A stretch of 64,000 nucleotides of DNA, from positions 29,497 through 93,496 of the forward strand of contig DASYKC010000161.1 of NCBI GenBank assembly GCA_035995885.1. The letters are read 5' to 3'. Below the pieces are notes generated by a model. It did not search any database, was not told where the DNA came from, and was given only the letters and a program-made list of their open reading frames with translations. This document shows positions 1-7,969 of the stretch, one piece after another. Position 1 is the first letter of the stretch. Each line of letters starts with the position of its first letter. The position numbers and the translations under genes were made by a program. Origin of the DNA: Schlegelella_A sp035995885 (GTDB taxonomy: Bacteria > Pseudomonadota > Gammaproteobacteria > Burkholderiales > Burkholderiaceae_C).

Positions 1-95
1 GCCGATCTGCTCGACGCGGTCGACCCGGCGCGGTTCCTCAGTCGAGGTTTCCGTCGCGGCGAGGCGGCGCGTCAGCGCGGCCCGGAGGGACTGGG
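1..95. other. Window edge, no gene assigned
   Basis: A plus-strand frame is open from the window edge to a TGA at 136-138, and a minus-strand frame is also open from about 98 to the edge. The plus-strand frame starts Ala-Asp-Leu-Leu-Asp-Ala-Val-Asp and then becomes Arg/Gly/Pro-rich. It could be the 3' end of a gene that lies mostly outside the window, overlapping the tail of the small protein at 96-287. Neither frame shows a recognisable motif, so none is called. Confidence 0.2.
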
Positions 96-287
96 TCAGC
101 CGCCGGTCGGGCCCATCGCCGGGTCGGCCGGCGCCTGAGCGGGCTCGGCGCCGGTCTCGGCCGCCGCGTCGCCGTCACCGGCGCTGCCGAGCTTGCGCCC
201 GGCCTTGTCCTTTTCCTTCTGTTCCTTCTTCTTCTTCTTGGCGAGCTCGCGTTGTCGTTTTTCAAATGAATAGTTGGGTTTGGCCAC
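96..287 (-). CDS. Small lysine-rich hypothetical protein
   Basis: This 63-residue protein starts at a GTG (287-285). A strong GGAAGGA ribosome-binding sequence lies just upstream, which decides against longer frames. The N-terminal half is highly basic, with a run of five lysines in a KKKKKEQKEK segment after a YSFEKRQRELA motif. The C-terminal half is Ala/Gly/Pro-rich and probably disordered. Short proteins beginning (M)AKPNYSFEKR are, from memory, common in betaproteobacterial genomes as conserved hypotheticals. Nothing in the sequence indicates an enzyme or a membrane protein. The basic helix may bind nucleic acid, but that is a guess. It lies upstream of nothing on its own strand in the window, and rpiA ends 84 bases behind it. 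Confidence 0.7.
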   Translation of the reverse strand: MAKPNYSFEKRQRELAKKKKKEQKEKDKAGRKLGSAGDGDAAAETGAEPAQAPADPAMGPTGG

Positions 288-371
288 GGGCCGTCCTTCC
301 TGTGAGCTGCACGAGGCGTGCACGGGTGCGGAGGTTACGCGTTTTTCGCGCCCCGACTTTTCGCGCTGGTG

Positions 372-1037
372 TCAGAACGTCAAGGTGCGCACGCCCTCGG
401 CCGTGCCGAGCAGACAGACGGTCGCCGGCCGGCGCGCGAAGATGCCGACGCAGACGACGCCCGGCCACTGGTTGACCTCGCTCTCGAGCGCCACGGGGTC
501 GTCGATCGCGAGGCCGTGGACGTCGAGGATGATGCCGCCGTTGTCGGTGACGACGCCCTCGCGACGATGCGCGCGCGCGCCGAGCGCCGCGAACCGGCGC
601 GTCACCTGCGCCGCCGCCATCGGAATCACCTCGACCGGCAGCGGGAAGCGGCCGAGCCGGGCGACGAGCTTGGAGCCGTCGGCGATGCAGACGAAGCGCT
701 CGGCCAGGTCGGCGACGATCTTCTCGCGCGTCAGGGCGGCGCCGCCGCCCTTGATCATGCAGCCCGACGCGTCGATCTCGTCGGCGCCGTCGACGCAGAC
801 CGGCAGCGACTCGACGTCGGCCGCCTCGACGACCGCGATGCCGCGCTCGACCAGGCGTGCCGTGCTCGCCGCGCTGCTCGACACCGCGCCGGCGATGCGG
901 CTGTCGCCTTCGAGCCGCGCCAGCGCATCGATGAAGAGATTGACCGTCGATCCCGAGCCGACGCCGATGACGGCGCCCTTCGGCACGTAGGCGAGCGCGG
1001 CCTCGGCGACCCGGCGCTTGAGCTCGTCCTGCGTCAT
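372..1037 (-). CDS. rpiA: Ribose-5-phosphate isomerase A
   Basis: RpiA interconverts ribose 5-phosphate and ribulose 5-phosphate in the non-oxidative pentose phosphate pathway (cytosol). The 221-residue length matches the family. Visible family motifs include GVGSGSTVN near residues 25-35 (phosphate-binding loop), the acidic DGADEID stretch near residue 85 and KGGGAALTREK near residue 100; the aspartates, lysine and glutamate of the last two are the known catalytic set. The ATG (1037-1035) overlaps the fumC stop in an ATGA arrangement, so translation is probably coupled to fumC and both genes are read from one mRNA. Confidence 0.97.
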   Translation of the reverse strand: MTQDELKRRVAEAALAYVPKGAVIGVGSGSTVNLFIDALARLEGDSRIAGAVSSSAASTARLVERGIAVVEAADVESLPVCVDGADEIDASGCMIKGGGAALTREKIVADLAERFVCIADGSKLVARLGRFPLPVEVIPMAAAQVTRRFAALGARAHRREGVVTDNGGIILDVHGLAIDDPVALESEVNQWPGVVCVGIFARRPATVCLLGTAEGVRTLTF

Positions 1038-2431
1038 CGCGGCAGCTTGCCGACCATCTGCTCGGGGACGACCCAGGCATCGAACTGCTCGGGCGTGACC
1101 CAGCCCGAGGCGAGCGCCGCTTCGCGCAAGGTGCTACCGCCTTGATGCGCCGCCTTCGCGATCTTGGCCGCCTTGTCGTAGCCGATGTGCGGATTGAGCG
1201 CCGTCACGAGCATCAGCGAGCGCTGCACGAGCTCATCGATTCGCGCGCGGTCAGGCTCGATGCCGCGCGCGCAGAACTCCTCGAAGCTGCGCGCGCCGTC
1301 GGCGAGGAGGCGAACGCTCTGCAGGAAGTTGTGGACGATCACCGGCTTGAAGACGTTGAGCTCGAAGTTGCCCGACGCGCCGCCGATGTTGATGGCGACG
1401 TCGTTGCCGAAGACCTGCGCCGCGATCATCGTCAGCGCCTCGGCCTGGGTCGGGTTGACCTTGCCCGGCATGATCGAGCTGCCCGGCTCGTTCTCGGGAA
1501 TGCGGATCTCGCCGAGGCCCGAGCGCGGCCCCGAGGCGAGCCAGCGAACGTCGTTGGCGATCTTGTTGAGCGAGGCCGCCAGCGTCTTCAGGGCGCCGTG
1601 GGCGAAGACGATCGCGTCGTGCGCGGCCAGCGCCTCGAACTTGTTCGCTGCCGAGACGAACGGCAGCGCGAGGCGCGCCGCCAGCTCGGCGGCGACACGC
1701 GCGCCGAACTCGGGCGGCGCGTTCAGGCCGGTGCCGACGGCGGTGCCGCCGAGGGCGAGCTCAGAGAGGTGCGGCAGCGCTTCGCGAACGTGCGCGATGC
1801 CGTGATCGAGCTGGGCGACCCAGCCCGAGATCTCCTGGCCGAGCGTCAGCGGCGTCGCGTCCTGGAGGTGGGTGCGGCCGATCTTGACGATCGCCGCGAA
1901 CGCTTCGGCCTTCTTCGCGAGCGTGTCGCGCAAGGCCGCGACCGCGGGCAGCAGCCGCGTCGCGATCGCGACGACGGCGGCGACGCTCATCGCCGTCGGG
2001 AAGACGTCGTTCGACGACTGGCTGCGGTTGACGTCGTCGTTGGGATGGACGAGGCGGCCTTCGCCGACCGGCCCGCCGAGCAGCTGCGAAGCGCGGTTGG
2101 CGAGCACCTCGTTCATGTTCATGTTGGTCTGCGTTCCCGAGCCGGTCTGCCAGATCGAGAGCGGAAACTCGTCGCCGTGCGCGCCGGCGAGGACCTCGTC
2201 GGCGGCGGCAATGATCGCCGCGGCCTTCTCGGCCGGCAAGGTGCCGAGGTCCCGGTTGACGACGGCGGCGCTGCGCTTGACGCCGGCGAGCGCGCCGATC
2301 AGCTCGGCCGGCATCTTCTCGGTCGAGATGGCGAAGTGATGGAGCGACCGTTCGGTCTGCGCGCCCCACAGGCGGTCGGCGTCGACGGCGATGTCGCCGA
2401 AGGTGTCTTTCTCGATGCGCTGCTCGGCCAT
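1034..2431 (-). CDS. fumC: Class II fumarate hydratase
   Basis: FumC is the iron-independent fumarase that hydrates fumarate to L-malate in the TCA cycle. The 465 residues match the family length. Visible motifs are SGTQTNMNMNEV near residue 100, SSNDVFPTAM near 140, GRTHLQDATP near 185 (contains the catalytic histidine) and the fumarase/aspartase signature GSSIMPGKVNP near 320. The start chosen is the ATG at 2431-2429, which gives the usual MAEQRIEKDTFG opening; a much longer in-frame extension upstream is antisense to pyrD and is not coding. rpiA follows with a 4-base overlap. pyrD diverges from it 51 bases away, so promoters for both genes must lie within 2432-2482. Confidence 0.97.
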   Translation of the reverse strand: MAEQRIEKDTFGDIAVDADRLWGAQTERSLHHFAISTEKMPAELIGALAGVKRSAAVVNRDLGTLPAEKAAAIIAAADEVLAGAHGDEFPLSIWQTGSGTQTNMNMNEVLANRASQLLGGPVGEGRLVHPNDDVNRSQSSNDVFPTAMSVAAVVAIATRLLPAVAALRDTLAKKAEAFAAIVKIGRTHLQDATPLTLGQEISGWVAQLDHGIAHVREALPHLSELALGGTAVGTGLNAPPEFGARVAAELAARLALPFVSAANKFEALAAHDAIVFAHGALKTLAASLNKIANDVRWLASGPRSGLGEIRIPENEPGSSIMPGKVNPTQAEALTMIAAQVFGNDVAINIGGASGNFELNVFKPVIVHNFLQSVRLLADGARSFEEFCARGIEPDRARIDELVQRSLMLVTALNPHIGYDKAAKIAKAAHQGGSTLREAALASGWVTPEQFDAWVVPEQMVGKLPR

Positions 2432-2482
2432 GGCGGGTCCTGCCGCGAAGTATGCACGGCGATGCCAGAATCGGCGCCCGTC

Positions 2483-3520
2483 ATGGCGCTCATTCCCTTC
2501 CCGCTGGCCCGACCTTTTCTGTTCGGGCTCGATCCGGAACACGCCCATGACGTGACGCTGGCCGCGCTGGCGGCGATCCAGCGCACGCCGCTCATCGCGC
2601 TGGTCGAGCAGGTTCGGATCAGCGATCCGGTGACGATCGCCGGGCTCAGCTTCCCGAACCGGATCGGCCTGGCCGCGGGCCTCGACAAGAACGGCCGCTG
2701 CATCGACGCCTTCGGCGCGATGGGCTTCGGCTTCGTCGAGGTCGGCACCGTCACGCCGCTGGCGCAGCCGGGCAATCCCAAGCCGCGCGTCTTCCGCCTG
2801 CCCGAGGCCGGGGCGCTGATCAACCGGCTCGGCTTCAACAACGACGGCCTCGCCGCGTTCGTCGCCAACGTCAGGCAGGCGCGCTTTCGCGCCCGCGGCG
2901 GCATCCTCGGCCTCAACATCGGCAAGAACGCGGCGACGCCGATCGAACGCGCCGCGGACGACTACCTCATCGGCCTCGCCGGCGTCTATCCGCATGCCGA
3001 CTACGTGACGGTCAACGTCTCGAGCCCGAACACGCAGAACCTGCGCACGCTGCAATCCGACGCCGCCCTCGACGCCTTGCTCGCGACGCTGAGCGCGCGC
3101 CGCGCCGAGCTCGCCGACGAACACGGCAGGAAGGTGCCGATGTTCCTCAAGATCGCGCCCGACCTCGACGACGCGCAGGTCGAGGCGATCGCCGCGATCG
3201 TCTCGCGCCACCCGTTCGACGGCCTGATCGCGACCAACACGACGCTCGCCCGCGACGGCGTCGCCGGCCTCGCCCACGGCAACGAAAGCGGCGGCCTGTC
3301 GGGAGCGCCGCTTGCTGCCCGGTCGAACCAGGTCATCGCCGGTCTGCGCGCCGCCCTCGGCCCGCGTTATCCCCTCATCGGCGTCGGCGGCGTGATGTCC
3401 GGCGCCGATGCGCGCGCGAAGCGCGAGGCCGGCGCCGATCTGGTCCAGATCTACACCGGCTTCATCTACAAAGGGCCGGCACTGGTGACGGAGTCGGCGC
3501 GCGCGCTCGCGGGCGCATGA
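2483..3520 (+). CDS. pyrD: Dihydroorotate dehydrogenase (quinone), class 2
   Basis: PyrD oxidises dihydroorotate to orotate in pyrimidine biosynthesis and passes electrons to membrane quinones through FMN. It has 345 residues from the ATG at 2483; another in-frame ATG at 2462 would add seven residues. The N-terminal helix region (FPLARPFLFGLDPEHAH) is typical of the membrane-associated class 2 enzyme. Other signatures are GLAAGLDKNG near residue 70, VNVSSPNTQNLR near 175 with the class-2 catalytic serine, and the C-terminal FMN phosphate-binding IGVGGV and TGFIYKGP elements. It is divergent from fumC. The lipoprotein gene downstream begins 46 bases after its stop. Confidence 0.96.
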   Translation: MALIPFPLARPFLFGLDPEHAHDVTLAALAAIQRTPLIALVEQVRISDPVTIAGLSFPNRIGLAAGLDKNGRCIDAFGAMGFGFVEVGTVTPLAQPGNPKPRVFRLPEAGALINRLGFNNDGLAAFVANVRQARFRARGGILGLNIGKNAATPIERAADDYLIGLAGVYPHADYVTVNVSSPNTQNLRTLQSDAALDALLATLSARRAELADEHGRKVPMFLKIAPDLDDAQVEAIAAIVSRHPFDGLIATNTTLARDGVAGLAHGNESGGLSGAPLAARSNQVIAGLRAALGPRYPLIGVGGVMSGADARAKREAGADLVQIYTGFIYKGPALVTESARALAGA

Positions 3521-3566
3521 ACGATTGCCGGCACACTCGTGCCACCAGGACTGCGGAGACAACGGT

Positions 3567-4982
3567 TTGAATCGATCCTCGACATCGGCGTGCGTGCGGC
3601 GGCTGTGCGCCCTCGCCCTGCTCGCCCTCGCCGGCTGCAGCTCGCTTCCCGTCATCACCCCCGACCTCGCCCGCGCCGATCCGGCGGGCGTCCAGTTCCA
3701 GGCCGCCAACGGCCGCATCCTCTCGCCCGAGCGCAGCAAGGAATTGCTCGCCAAGCTCGGCGGCGCCGAGAGCAGCGACGTGCTGGCGCGCCACCTCGCG
3801 CTCGAGCAGGCCGTCGCCGACGGCCCGCTCGTCCTCGGCAACCGCGTCGTCATCCTCGAGAACGGCCCGAATACCTACGCCGCGATGTTCAGCGCCATCG
3901 ACGCAGCGCGCGACAGCATCGACATGGAGACCTACATCCTCGAGGACGACGAGGTCGGCAAGCGGCTCGCCGACGCGCTCATCGCCAAGCAGGCGCAGGG
4001 CGTCCAGGTCAACCTGATCCACGACGGCGTCGGCACGCTCGGCACGAAGAAGGACTATTTCAAGCGCCTGAGCGACGCCGGCATCAACGTCCTGACGTTC
4101 AACCCCGTCAATCCGCTCGCCGCCAAGGCCGGCTGGACCGTCAACAACCGCGACCATCGCAAGCTCCTCATCATCGACGGCCGCTCCGCGGTGCTCGGCG
4201 GCATCAACATCAGCAGCGTCTATTCGAGCAGCCTGCAGGGCAGCTCGGGCGGCAGCGTGAGCGGTGGCTCGGCGGGCAACGACAAGAAGACCTTGCCCTG
4301 GCGCGATACCGATCTCCTCATCGAAGGCCCGGTCGTCGCGAGGCTGCAGAAGCTCTTCATGGAAACCTGGACCGGCCAGAAGGGCGCGGCGCTCGCGCAG
4401 CGCGACTACTTTCCGACCCTGCAGGCGCAAGGCCCCGAGGTCGTTCGCGCGATCGGCAGCACGCCCGACGAGCCGTTCAGCCAGATCTACGTGACGCTGA
4501 TCTCGGCGATCAACAGCGCCGAGAGCGAGATCCTCCTCACCAACGCCTACTTCGTTCCCGACCCGCAGCTGATGCGCTCGTTGATCGCTGCCGTCGCGCG
4601 CGGCGTCGACGTCAAGCTGATCGTGCCGAGCACGACCGATTCTTCGCTCGTCTTCCACGCCGGCCGCTCGCACTACGAGCCGCTCCTGCGCGGCGGCGTC
4701 AAGCTCTACGAGCGGCGCGAGGCGCTGCTGCACGCCAAGACCGCGCTCATCGACGGCGTCTGGGCGACGGTCGGCTCGACCAACCTCGACTGGCGCAGCT
4801 TCCTACACAACCAGGAGCTGACCGCCGTCATCCTCGGCGCCGACTTCGGCGCGAAGATGCGCGCAGCCTTCGAGCGCGACCTGGCCGTGTCGGACCCCAT
4901 CACCCTCGAGGCGTGGCAGCGTCGCCCGCTCTCGACGCGGGCCAAGGAAATGTTCGCTCGACTCTGGGAGTACTGGTTGTGA
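3567..4982 (+). CDS. Phospholipase D-like / cardiolipin synthase-like lipoprotein
   Basis: This 471-residue protein starts at a TTG (3567) with GGAGAC eight bases upstream; an earlier TTG at 3525 lacks such a site. The N-terminus is a lipoprotein signal peptide with lipobox LAGC and the acceptor cysteine at residue 24, so the protein should be anchored in the cell envelope facing the periplasm. Two phospholipase-D HKD motifs are present: H197-K199-D204, followed by GG, and H389-K391-D396, followed by GSTNLD. A Gly/Ser-rich insertion at about residues 220-240 follows the first motif. The family includes cardiolipin synthases and other phosphatidyltransferases. Typical ClsA enzymes have transmembrane helices and not a lipobox, so the exact substrate is open. 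The next gene overlaps the stop by four bases (GTGA). Confidence 0.88.
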   Translation: MNRSSTSACVRRLCALALLALAGCSSLPVITPDLARADPAGVQFQAANGRILSPERSKELLAKLGGAESSDVLARHLALEQAVADGPLVLGNRVVILENGPNTYAAMFSAIDAARDSIDMETYILEDDEVGKRLADALIAKQAQGVQVNLIHDGVGTLGTKKDYFKRLSDAGINVLTFNPVNPLAAKAGWTVNNRDHRKLLIIDGRSAVLGGINISSVYSSSLQGSSGGSVSGGSAGNDKKTLPWRDTDLLIEGPVVARLQKLFMETWTGQKGAALAQRDYFPTLQAQGPEVVRAIGSTPDEPFSQIYVTLISAINSAESEILLTNAYFVPDPQLMRSLIAAVARGVDVKLIVPSTTDSSLVFHAGRSHYEPLLRGGVKLYERREALLHAKTALIDGVWATVGSTNLDWRSFLHNQELTAVILGADFGAKMRAAFERDLAVSDPITLEAWQRRPLSTRAKEMFARLWEYWL

Positions 4983-5860
4983 GCACCTCGCTTTCGGCGC
5001 GTGCGCTGCGCGCAGCCTGGCTCGCGCTGGCGGTCGCCCTCGTCCCGGCGGCCGCGTCGGCGCAGGATGCCGCCGCGCTGCGCGCCCGCGCCACGGCGCT
5101 GCAGGACAAGTTCGTCAACAACCAGTTCGGCCGGCCGCTGGTGCTCGAATCGACGCAGACCTCGGGCGATCTCAAGGGCGACGTCTACGCGATCGTCGAA
5201 CACCCGTTCGCCATGGTCCAGCAGGCGCTGCAATCGGCCGACCACTGGTGCGACATCCTGATCCTGCACCTCAACGTCAAGCGTTGCCGGGCCAGCGGCG
5301 GCATGCCGAAGATGCTCAACCTGAGCGTCGGCCGCAAGTTCGACCAGCCGATCGAAGACGCCTACGAGCTCGACTTCGGCTACCGCGTCGCCGCGGCGAC
5401 GCCCGACTACCTGCAGGTGCAGCTGAGCGCCGCGGAAGGCCCGCTCAGCACGAAGAACTATCGGATCCAGGTCGAGGCGACGCCGCTCGACGGCAAGCGC
5501 ACGCTGGTCCACATGTCGTATGCCTACGGCTACGGCTTCGCCGCGCGCGTCGCGATGCAGACCTACCTGGCGACGCTCGGCAGCCAGAAGGTCGGCTTCA
5601 CCGTGCTCGAGCGCAAGGACGGCAAGCCGGTCTACCAGACGGGCGTCCTCGGCCTGCTCGAGCGCAACACGATGCGCTACTACCTGGCGATCGACGCCTA
5701 CCTGCAGGCCTATTCGCTACCGATGGCCGAGCAGGCCGAGCGGCGCATCCGCGGGTGGTACGCGAGCACCGAGCGCTATGCCGAGCAGCTCCACGAGATG
5801 GACCAGGACGAGTACCTCGAGATGAAGCGCAAGGAAATGCGGCGCCAGCAGCAGGGCTAG
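4979..5860 (+). CDS. Exported protein of unknown function, coupled to the PLD-like lipoprotein
   Basis: This 293-residue protein starts at a GTG (4979-4981) that overlaps the upstream TGA, with GGGAG just before it, so translation is probably coupled. Residues 1-27 form a Sec signal peptide: basic ARALRAAW, a hydrophobic core, then an ASAQD cleavage region. The mature part has no membrane helix and no motif I can assign. It contains a WCDILILHLNVKRC segment with two cysteines near residues 90-100 that could form a disulfide. The C-terminal region is rich in charged helix and ends in basic Gln-rich residues. The coupling suggests a role with the lipid-active lipoprotein in the periplasm, for example in handling its lipid substrate or product. 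That is inference from position only. Confidence 0.85.
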   Translation: MSTSLSARALRAAWLALAVALVPAAASAQDAAALRARATALQDKFVNNQFGRPLVLESTQTSGDLKGDVYAIVEHPFAMVQQALQSADHWCDILILHLNVKRCRASGGMPKMLNLSVGRKFDQPIEDAYELDFGYRVAAATPDYLQVQLSAAEGPLSTKNYRIQVEATPLDGKRTLVHMSYAYGYGFAARVAMQTYLATLGSQKVGFTVLERKDGKPVYQTGVLGLLERNTMRYYLAIDAYLQAYSLPMAEQAERRIRGWYASTERYAEQLHEMDQDEYLEMKRKEMRRQQQG

Positions 5861-5894
5861 CGTCGGCGCGCATCGCCCCGGCGCGGCGGCCCGT

Positions 5895-6536
5895 TCAGAA
5901 CAGCAGCGGAACGCCCGTCTTCGACTGCAGCTCGTCGCGGCCGACGCCGTCGGCGACGGCGAGCACGGCGAGACCGCGATCGGTGACGTCGAGCACCGCC
6001 AGGTCGGTGACGATGCGGTTGACGACGCCGACGCCGGTGAGCGGCAAGGTGCACGCGGGCAGGATCTTGAGGTCGATCGTGCCGTCCTTCTTGCGCGCGA
6101 CGTGCTCCATCAGGACGATGACGCGCTCGACGCCGGCGACGAGATCCATCGCCCCACCCATGCCCTTGACCATCTTGCCCGGGATCATCCAGTTGGCGAG
6201 GTCGCCCTTGGCGCTGACCTGCATCGCGCCGAGGATCGAGAGGTTGATCTTGCCGCCGCGGATCATCGCGAACGAGTCGTGCGAGCCGAAGATCGACGAG
6301 CCGGGCAACGTCGTCACCGTCTGCTTGCCGGCGTTGATGAGGTCGGCGTCGACCTCGTCCTCGGTCGGGAACGGGCCGATGCCGAGCATGCCGTTCTCGC
6401 TCTGCAGCCAGACCTCGATGCCGTCGGGCACGTGGTTGGCGACGAGCGTCGGCAGGCCGATGCCGAGGTTGACGTAGAAGCCGTCCTGCAGCTCCTGGGC
6501 GGCGCGCGCCGCCATCTCATCGTGGGTCCAGGCCAT
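5895..6536 (-). CDS. scoB: 3-oxoacid CoA-transferase subunit B
   Basis: This is the beta subunit (213 residues) of succinyl-CoA:3-ketoacid CoA-transferase or a close relative. The enzyme moves CoA between succinyl-CoA and acetoacetate or another 3-oxoacid. The SENGMLGIG motif near residue 47 carries the glutamate that forms the enzyme-CoA thioester in this family. GLPTLVANHVP and a GKMVKGMGGAMDLV glycine-rich loop are also typical. The ATG at 6536 follows the scoA stop after one base, so the two subunits are co-translated. The 3' end faces the exported protein gene across 34 bases. I cannot tell an acetoacetate-specific enzyme from a 3-oxoadipate enzyme (PcaJ) by sequence alone, and no protocatechuate genes are nearby, so acetoacetate is favoured. 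Confidence 0.92.
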   Translation of the reverse strand: MAWTHDEMAARAAQELQDGFYVNLGIGLPTLVANHVPDGIEVWLQSENGMLGIGPFPTEDEVDADLINAGKQTVTTLPGSSIFGSHDSFAMIRGGKINLSILGAMQVSAKGDLANWMIPGKMVKGMGGAMDLVAGVERVIVLMEHVARKKDGTIDLKILPACTLPLTGVGVVNRIVTDLAVLDVTDRGLAVLAVADGVGRDELQSKTGVPLLF

Positions 6537-6537
6537 G

Positions 6538-7329
6538 TCAGGCTCCCGTCTTTTCTGCCGCCTTGGCGATCGCGTCGACTGCTTCCCGTTCCGCTGCGGC
6601 GGCCGACGTCCCCGGCGCGACGTCGACCGTGGCCGCCGCGCGCAGGGTGCGCTTCTCGATCCGCTTCTCGGGGTGGGCGTTGAGGACGATGCGGTGCACG
6701 TAGATGCCGGGCAGGTGGACGGCGTCGGGGTCGATCGCACCGGTCTCGACGATCTCCTCGACCTCGACGATCGTCACCTTGCCGGCCATCGCCACCGCCG
6801 GATTGAAGTTGCGCGCGGTGCGGCGAAAGACGAGGTTGCCGGACTTGTCGGCCTTCTGCGCCTTCACCAGCGACACCTCGGGCAGCAAGGCGCGCTCCAT
6901 GATGTAGGTGTGGCCGTCGAACTCGCGCGACTCCTTGCCCTCGGCGACGAGCGTGCCGACGCCGGTGCGGGTGAAGAACGCCGGGATGCCGGCGCCGCCG
7001 GCGCGGAGCTTCTCGGCGAGCGTTCCCTGCGGCGTGAACTCGAGCTCGAGCTCGCCGGCGAGGTACTGGCGCTCGAACTCCTTGTTCTCGCCGACGTAGC
7101 TCGAGATCATCCGCTTGATCTGGCGCGTCTCGAGCAGCTTGCCGAGGCCAAAGCCGTCGACGCCAGCGTTGTTCGAGATGACCGTGAGGTTCTTGACGCG
7201 CGAGTCGCGCAGCGCCTCGATCAGCGCCTCGGGAATGCCGCAGAGGCCGAAGCCGCCGACCGCCATCAGCTGGCCGTCGTGGACGACGCCGGCCAGGGCG
7301 GCAGCAGCGCTCGGGAAGATCTTGTTCAT
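6538..7329 (-). CDS. scoA: 3-oxoacid CoA-transferase subunit A
   Basis: This is the alpha subunit (263 residues) and partner of the following scoB. The glycine-rich CoA-binding motif GGFGLCGIPE lies near residue 27, followed by TVISNNAGVDGFGLGKLL near residues 50-67. The start is the ATG at 7329 with AAGGGA upstream. The gene pair should act in ketone-body or short-chain 3-oxoacid activation and feeds acetyl-CoA into central metabolism; isocitrate lyase elsewhere in this window would fit that use. The C-terminus (about residues 235-263) is Ala/Glu-rich and lies beyond the conserved core. A thioesterase gene diverges 76 bases upstream, so promoters of both must lie in 7330-7405. Confidence 0.93.
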   Translation of the reverse strand: MNKIFPSAAAALAGVVHDGQLMAVGGFGLCGIPEALIEALRDSRVKNLTVISNNAGVDGFGLGKLLETRQIKRMISSYVGENKEFERQYLAGELELEFTPQGTLAEKLRAGGAGIPAFFTRTGVGTLVAEGKESREFDGHTYIMERALLPEVSLVKAQKADKSGNLVFRRTARNFNPAVAMAGKVTIVEVEEIVETGAIDPDAVHLPGIYVHRIVLNAHPEKRIEKRTLRAAATVDVAPGTSAAAAEREAVDAIAKAAEKTGA

Positions 7330-7405
7330 CGCCGATCCCTTGAGTCGAATCGACGCGATTATCAGCGCCCGCGCGCTGCCTAGAATGCCCGCAGGGAGAA
7401 CGACG

Positions 7406-7819
7406 ATGACGATGGACGCAGCCGCCCTGCAGGCGACGCTCGACACGCTGGCGGCCGACTACGTGAAACGGCTGGGGCTGCGCGTCGAGTCGATCGAGCC
7501 GGGCCAGGTGACGATGAGCCTGCCGGTCTCGGCCGAGATCGTCCACGCCGGCGGCGTCGTCTGCGGCCAGGCGATCATGGCTGCGGCGGACACCGCCATG
7601 CTGGTGGCAATGATCGCCCAGCTCGGTGAGTTCCGGCCGATGACGACGGTGCAGCTGCAGACGAGCTTTGTGAGGCCGGTGCCGAAGGATGCGCTTCGGA
7701 TCAACGTCGTGGCGCGAGTGTTGCGCGCAGGGAAGAGTCTGTCGTATGGCGACGTCGAGTTCAAGACGGCCGATGGCAAGCTGGCGGCGCACGCGACGAC
7801 GACGTACGCGTTGCTGTGA
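7406..7819 (+). CDS. PaaI-type hotdog-fold acyl-CoA thioesterase
   Basis: This 137-residue protein belongs to the PaaI/YdiI-like thioesterase family. It starts at ATG 7406 with AGGGAG seven bases upstream; an earlier in-frame region is antisense to scoA. The hotdog helix segment reads HAGGVVCGQAIMAAADTAM (residues about 47-65), with the usual small residues and a catalytic-type aspartate. The last strands carry TTVQLQTSFVRPV and the YGDVEF segment. It probably hydrolyses acyl- or aryl-CoA in the cytosol. Position beside the CoA-transferase genes suggests clearing of stalled CoA esters, an inference. It is the last high-GC gene before the lower-GC block to the right. Confidence 0.88.
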   Translation: MTMDAAALQATLDTLAADYVKRLGLRVESIEPGQVTMSLPVSAEIVHAGGVVCGQAIMAAADTAMLVAMIAQLGEFRPMTTVQLQTSFVRPVPKDALRINVVARVLRAGKSLSYGDVEFKTADGKLAAHATTTYALL

Positions 7820-7893
7820 GCGAGCACCCGCCGCGGAATGAGTAACGCCGGTCGCGCGCCTTGGCGTACCTTCCACCAAAACCACAGGCATTA

Positions 7894-7954
7894 TTGACAC
7901 CGGACCTGGGAACGCGTACGTTCACTTTACGACCTGCGCACGCTGGGAACGTGC
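7894..7954 (+). promoter_or_regulatory. Probable promoter with two inverted repeats upstream of the FeeM-like gene
   Basis: A perfect -35 hexamer TTGACA (7894-7899) is followed after 17 bases by TACGTT (7917-7922), a partial match to TATAAT. An inverted repeat GAACG-CGTA-CGTTC (7910-7923) overlaps this -10. A second inverted repeat GCACG-N7-CGTGC (7938-7942 and 7950-7954) lies just downstream of the expected start of transcription. The strong GGGAGGA ribosome-binding site of the next gene follows at about 7960. Repeats placed on and after the -10 are where a repressor would bind. No regulator is identified. Confidence 0.5.
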
Positions 7955-7969
7955 AAATCGGGAGGACGG

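Noticed and set aside
38..265. Minus-strand Arg-rich frame overlapping the small lysine-rich protein
   Set aside because: The alternative frame starting at GTG 287 has a strong ribosome-binding site and normal composition; this one is its shadow.
1142..2482. Long plus-strand open frame in front of pyrD, opposite fumC
   Set aside because: Arg/Asp/Ala-rich composition and exact opposition to fumC codons show a high-GC shadow frame; pyrD starts at the ATG near 2483.
7330..7405. Possible divergent riboswitch between the CoA-transferase and thioesterase genes
   Set aside because: The gap is only 76 bases with no conserved fold visible; ordinary promoters and ribosome-binding sites account for it.
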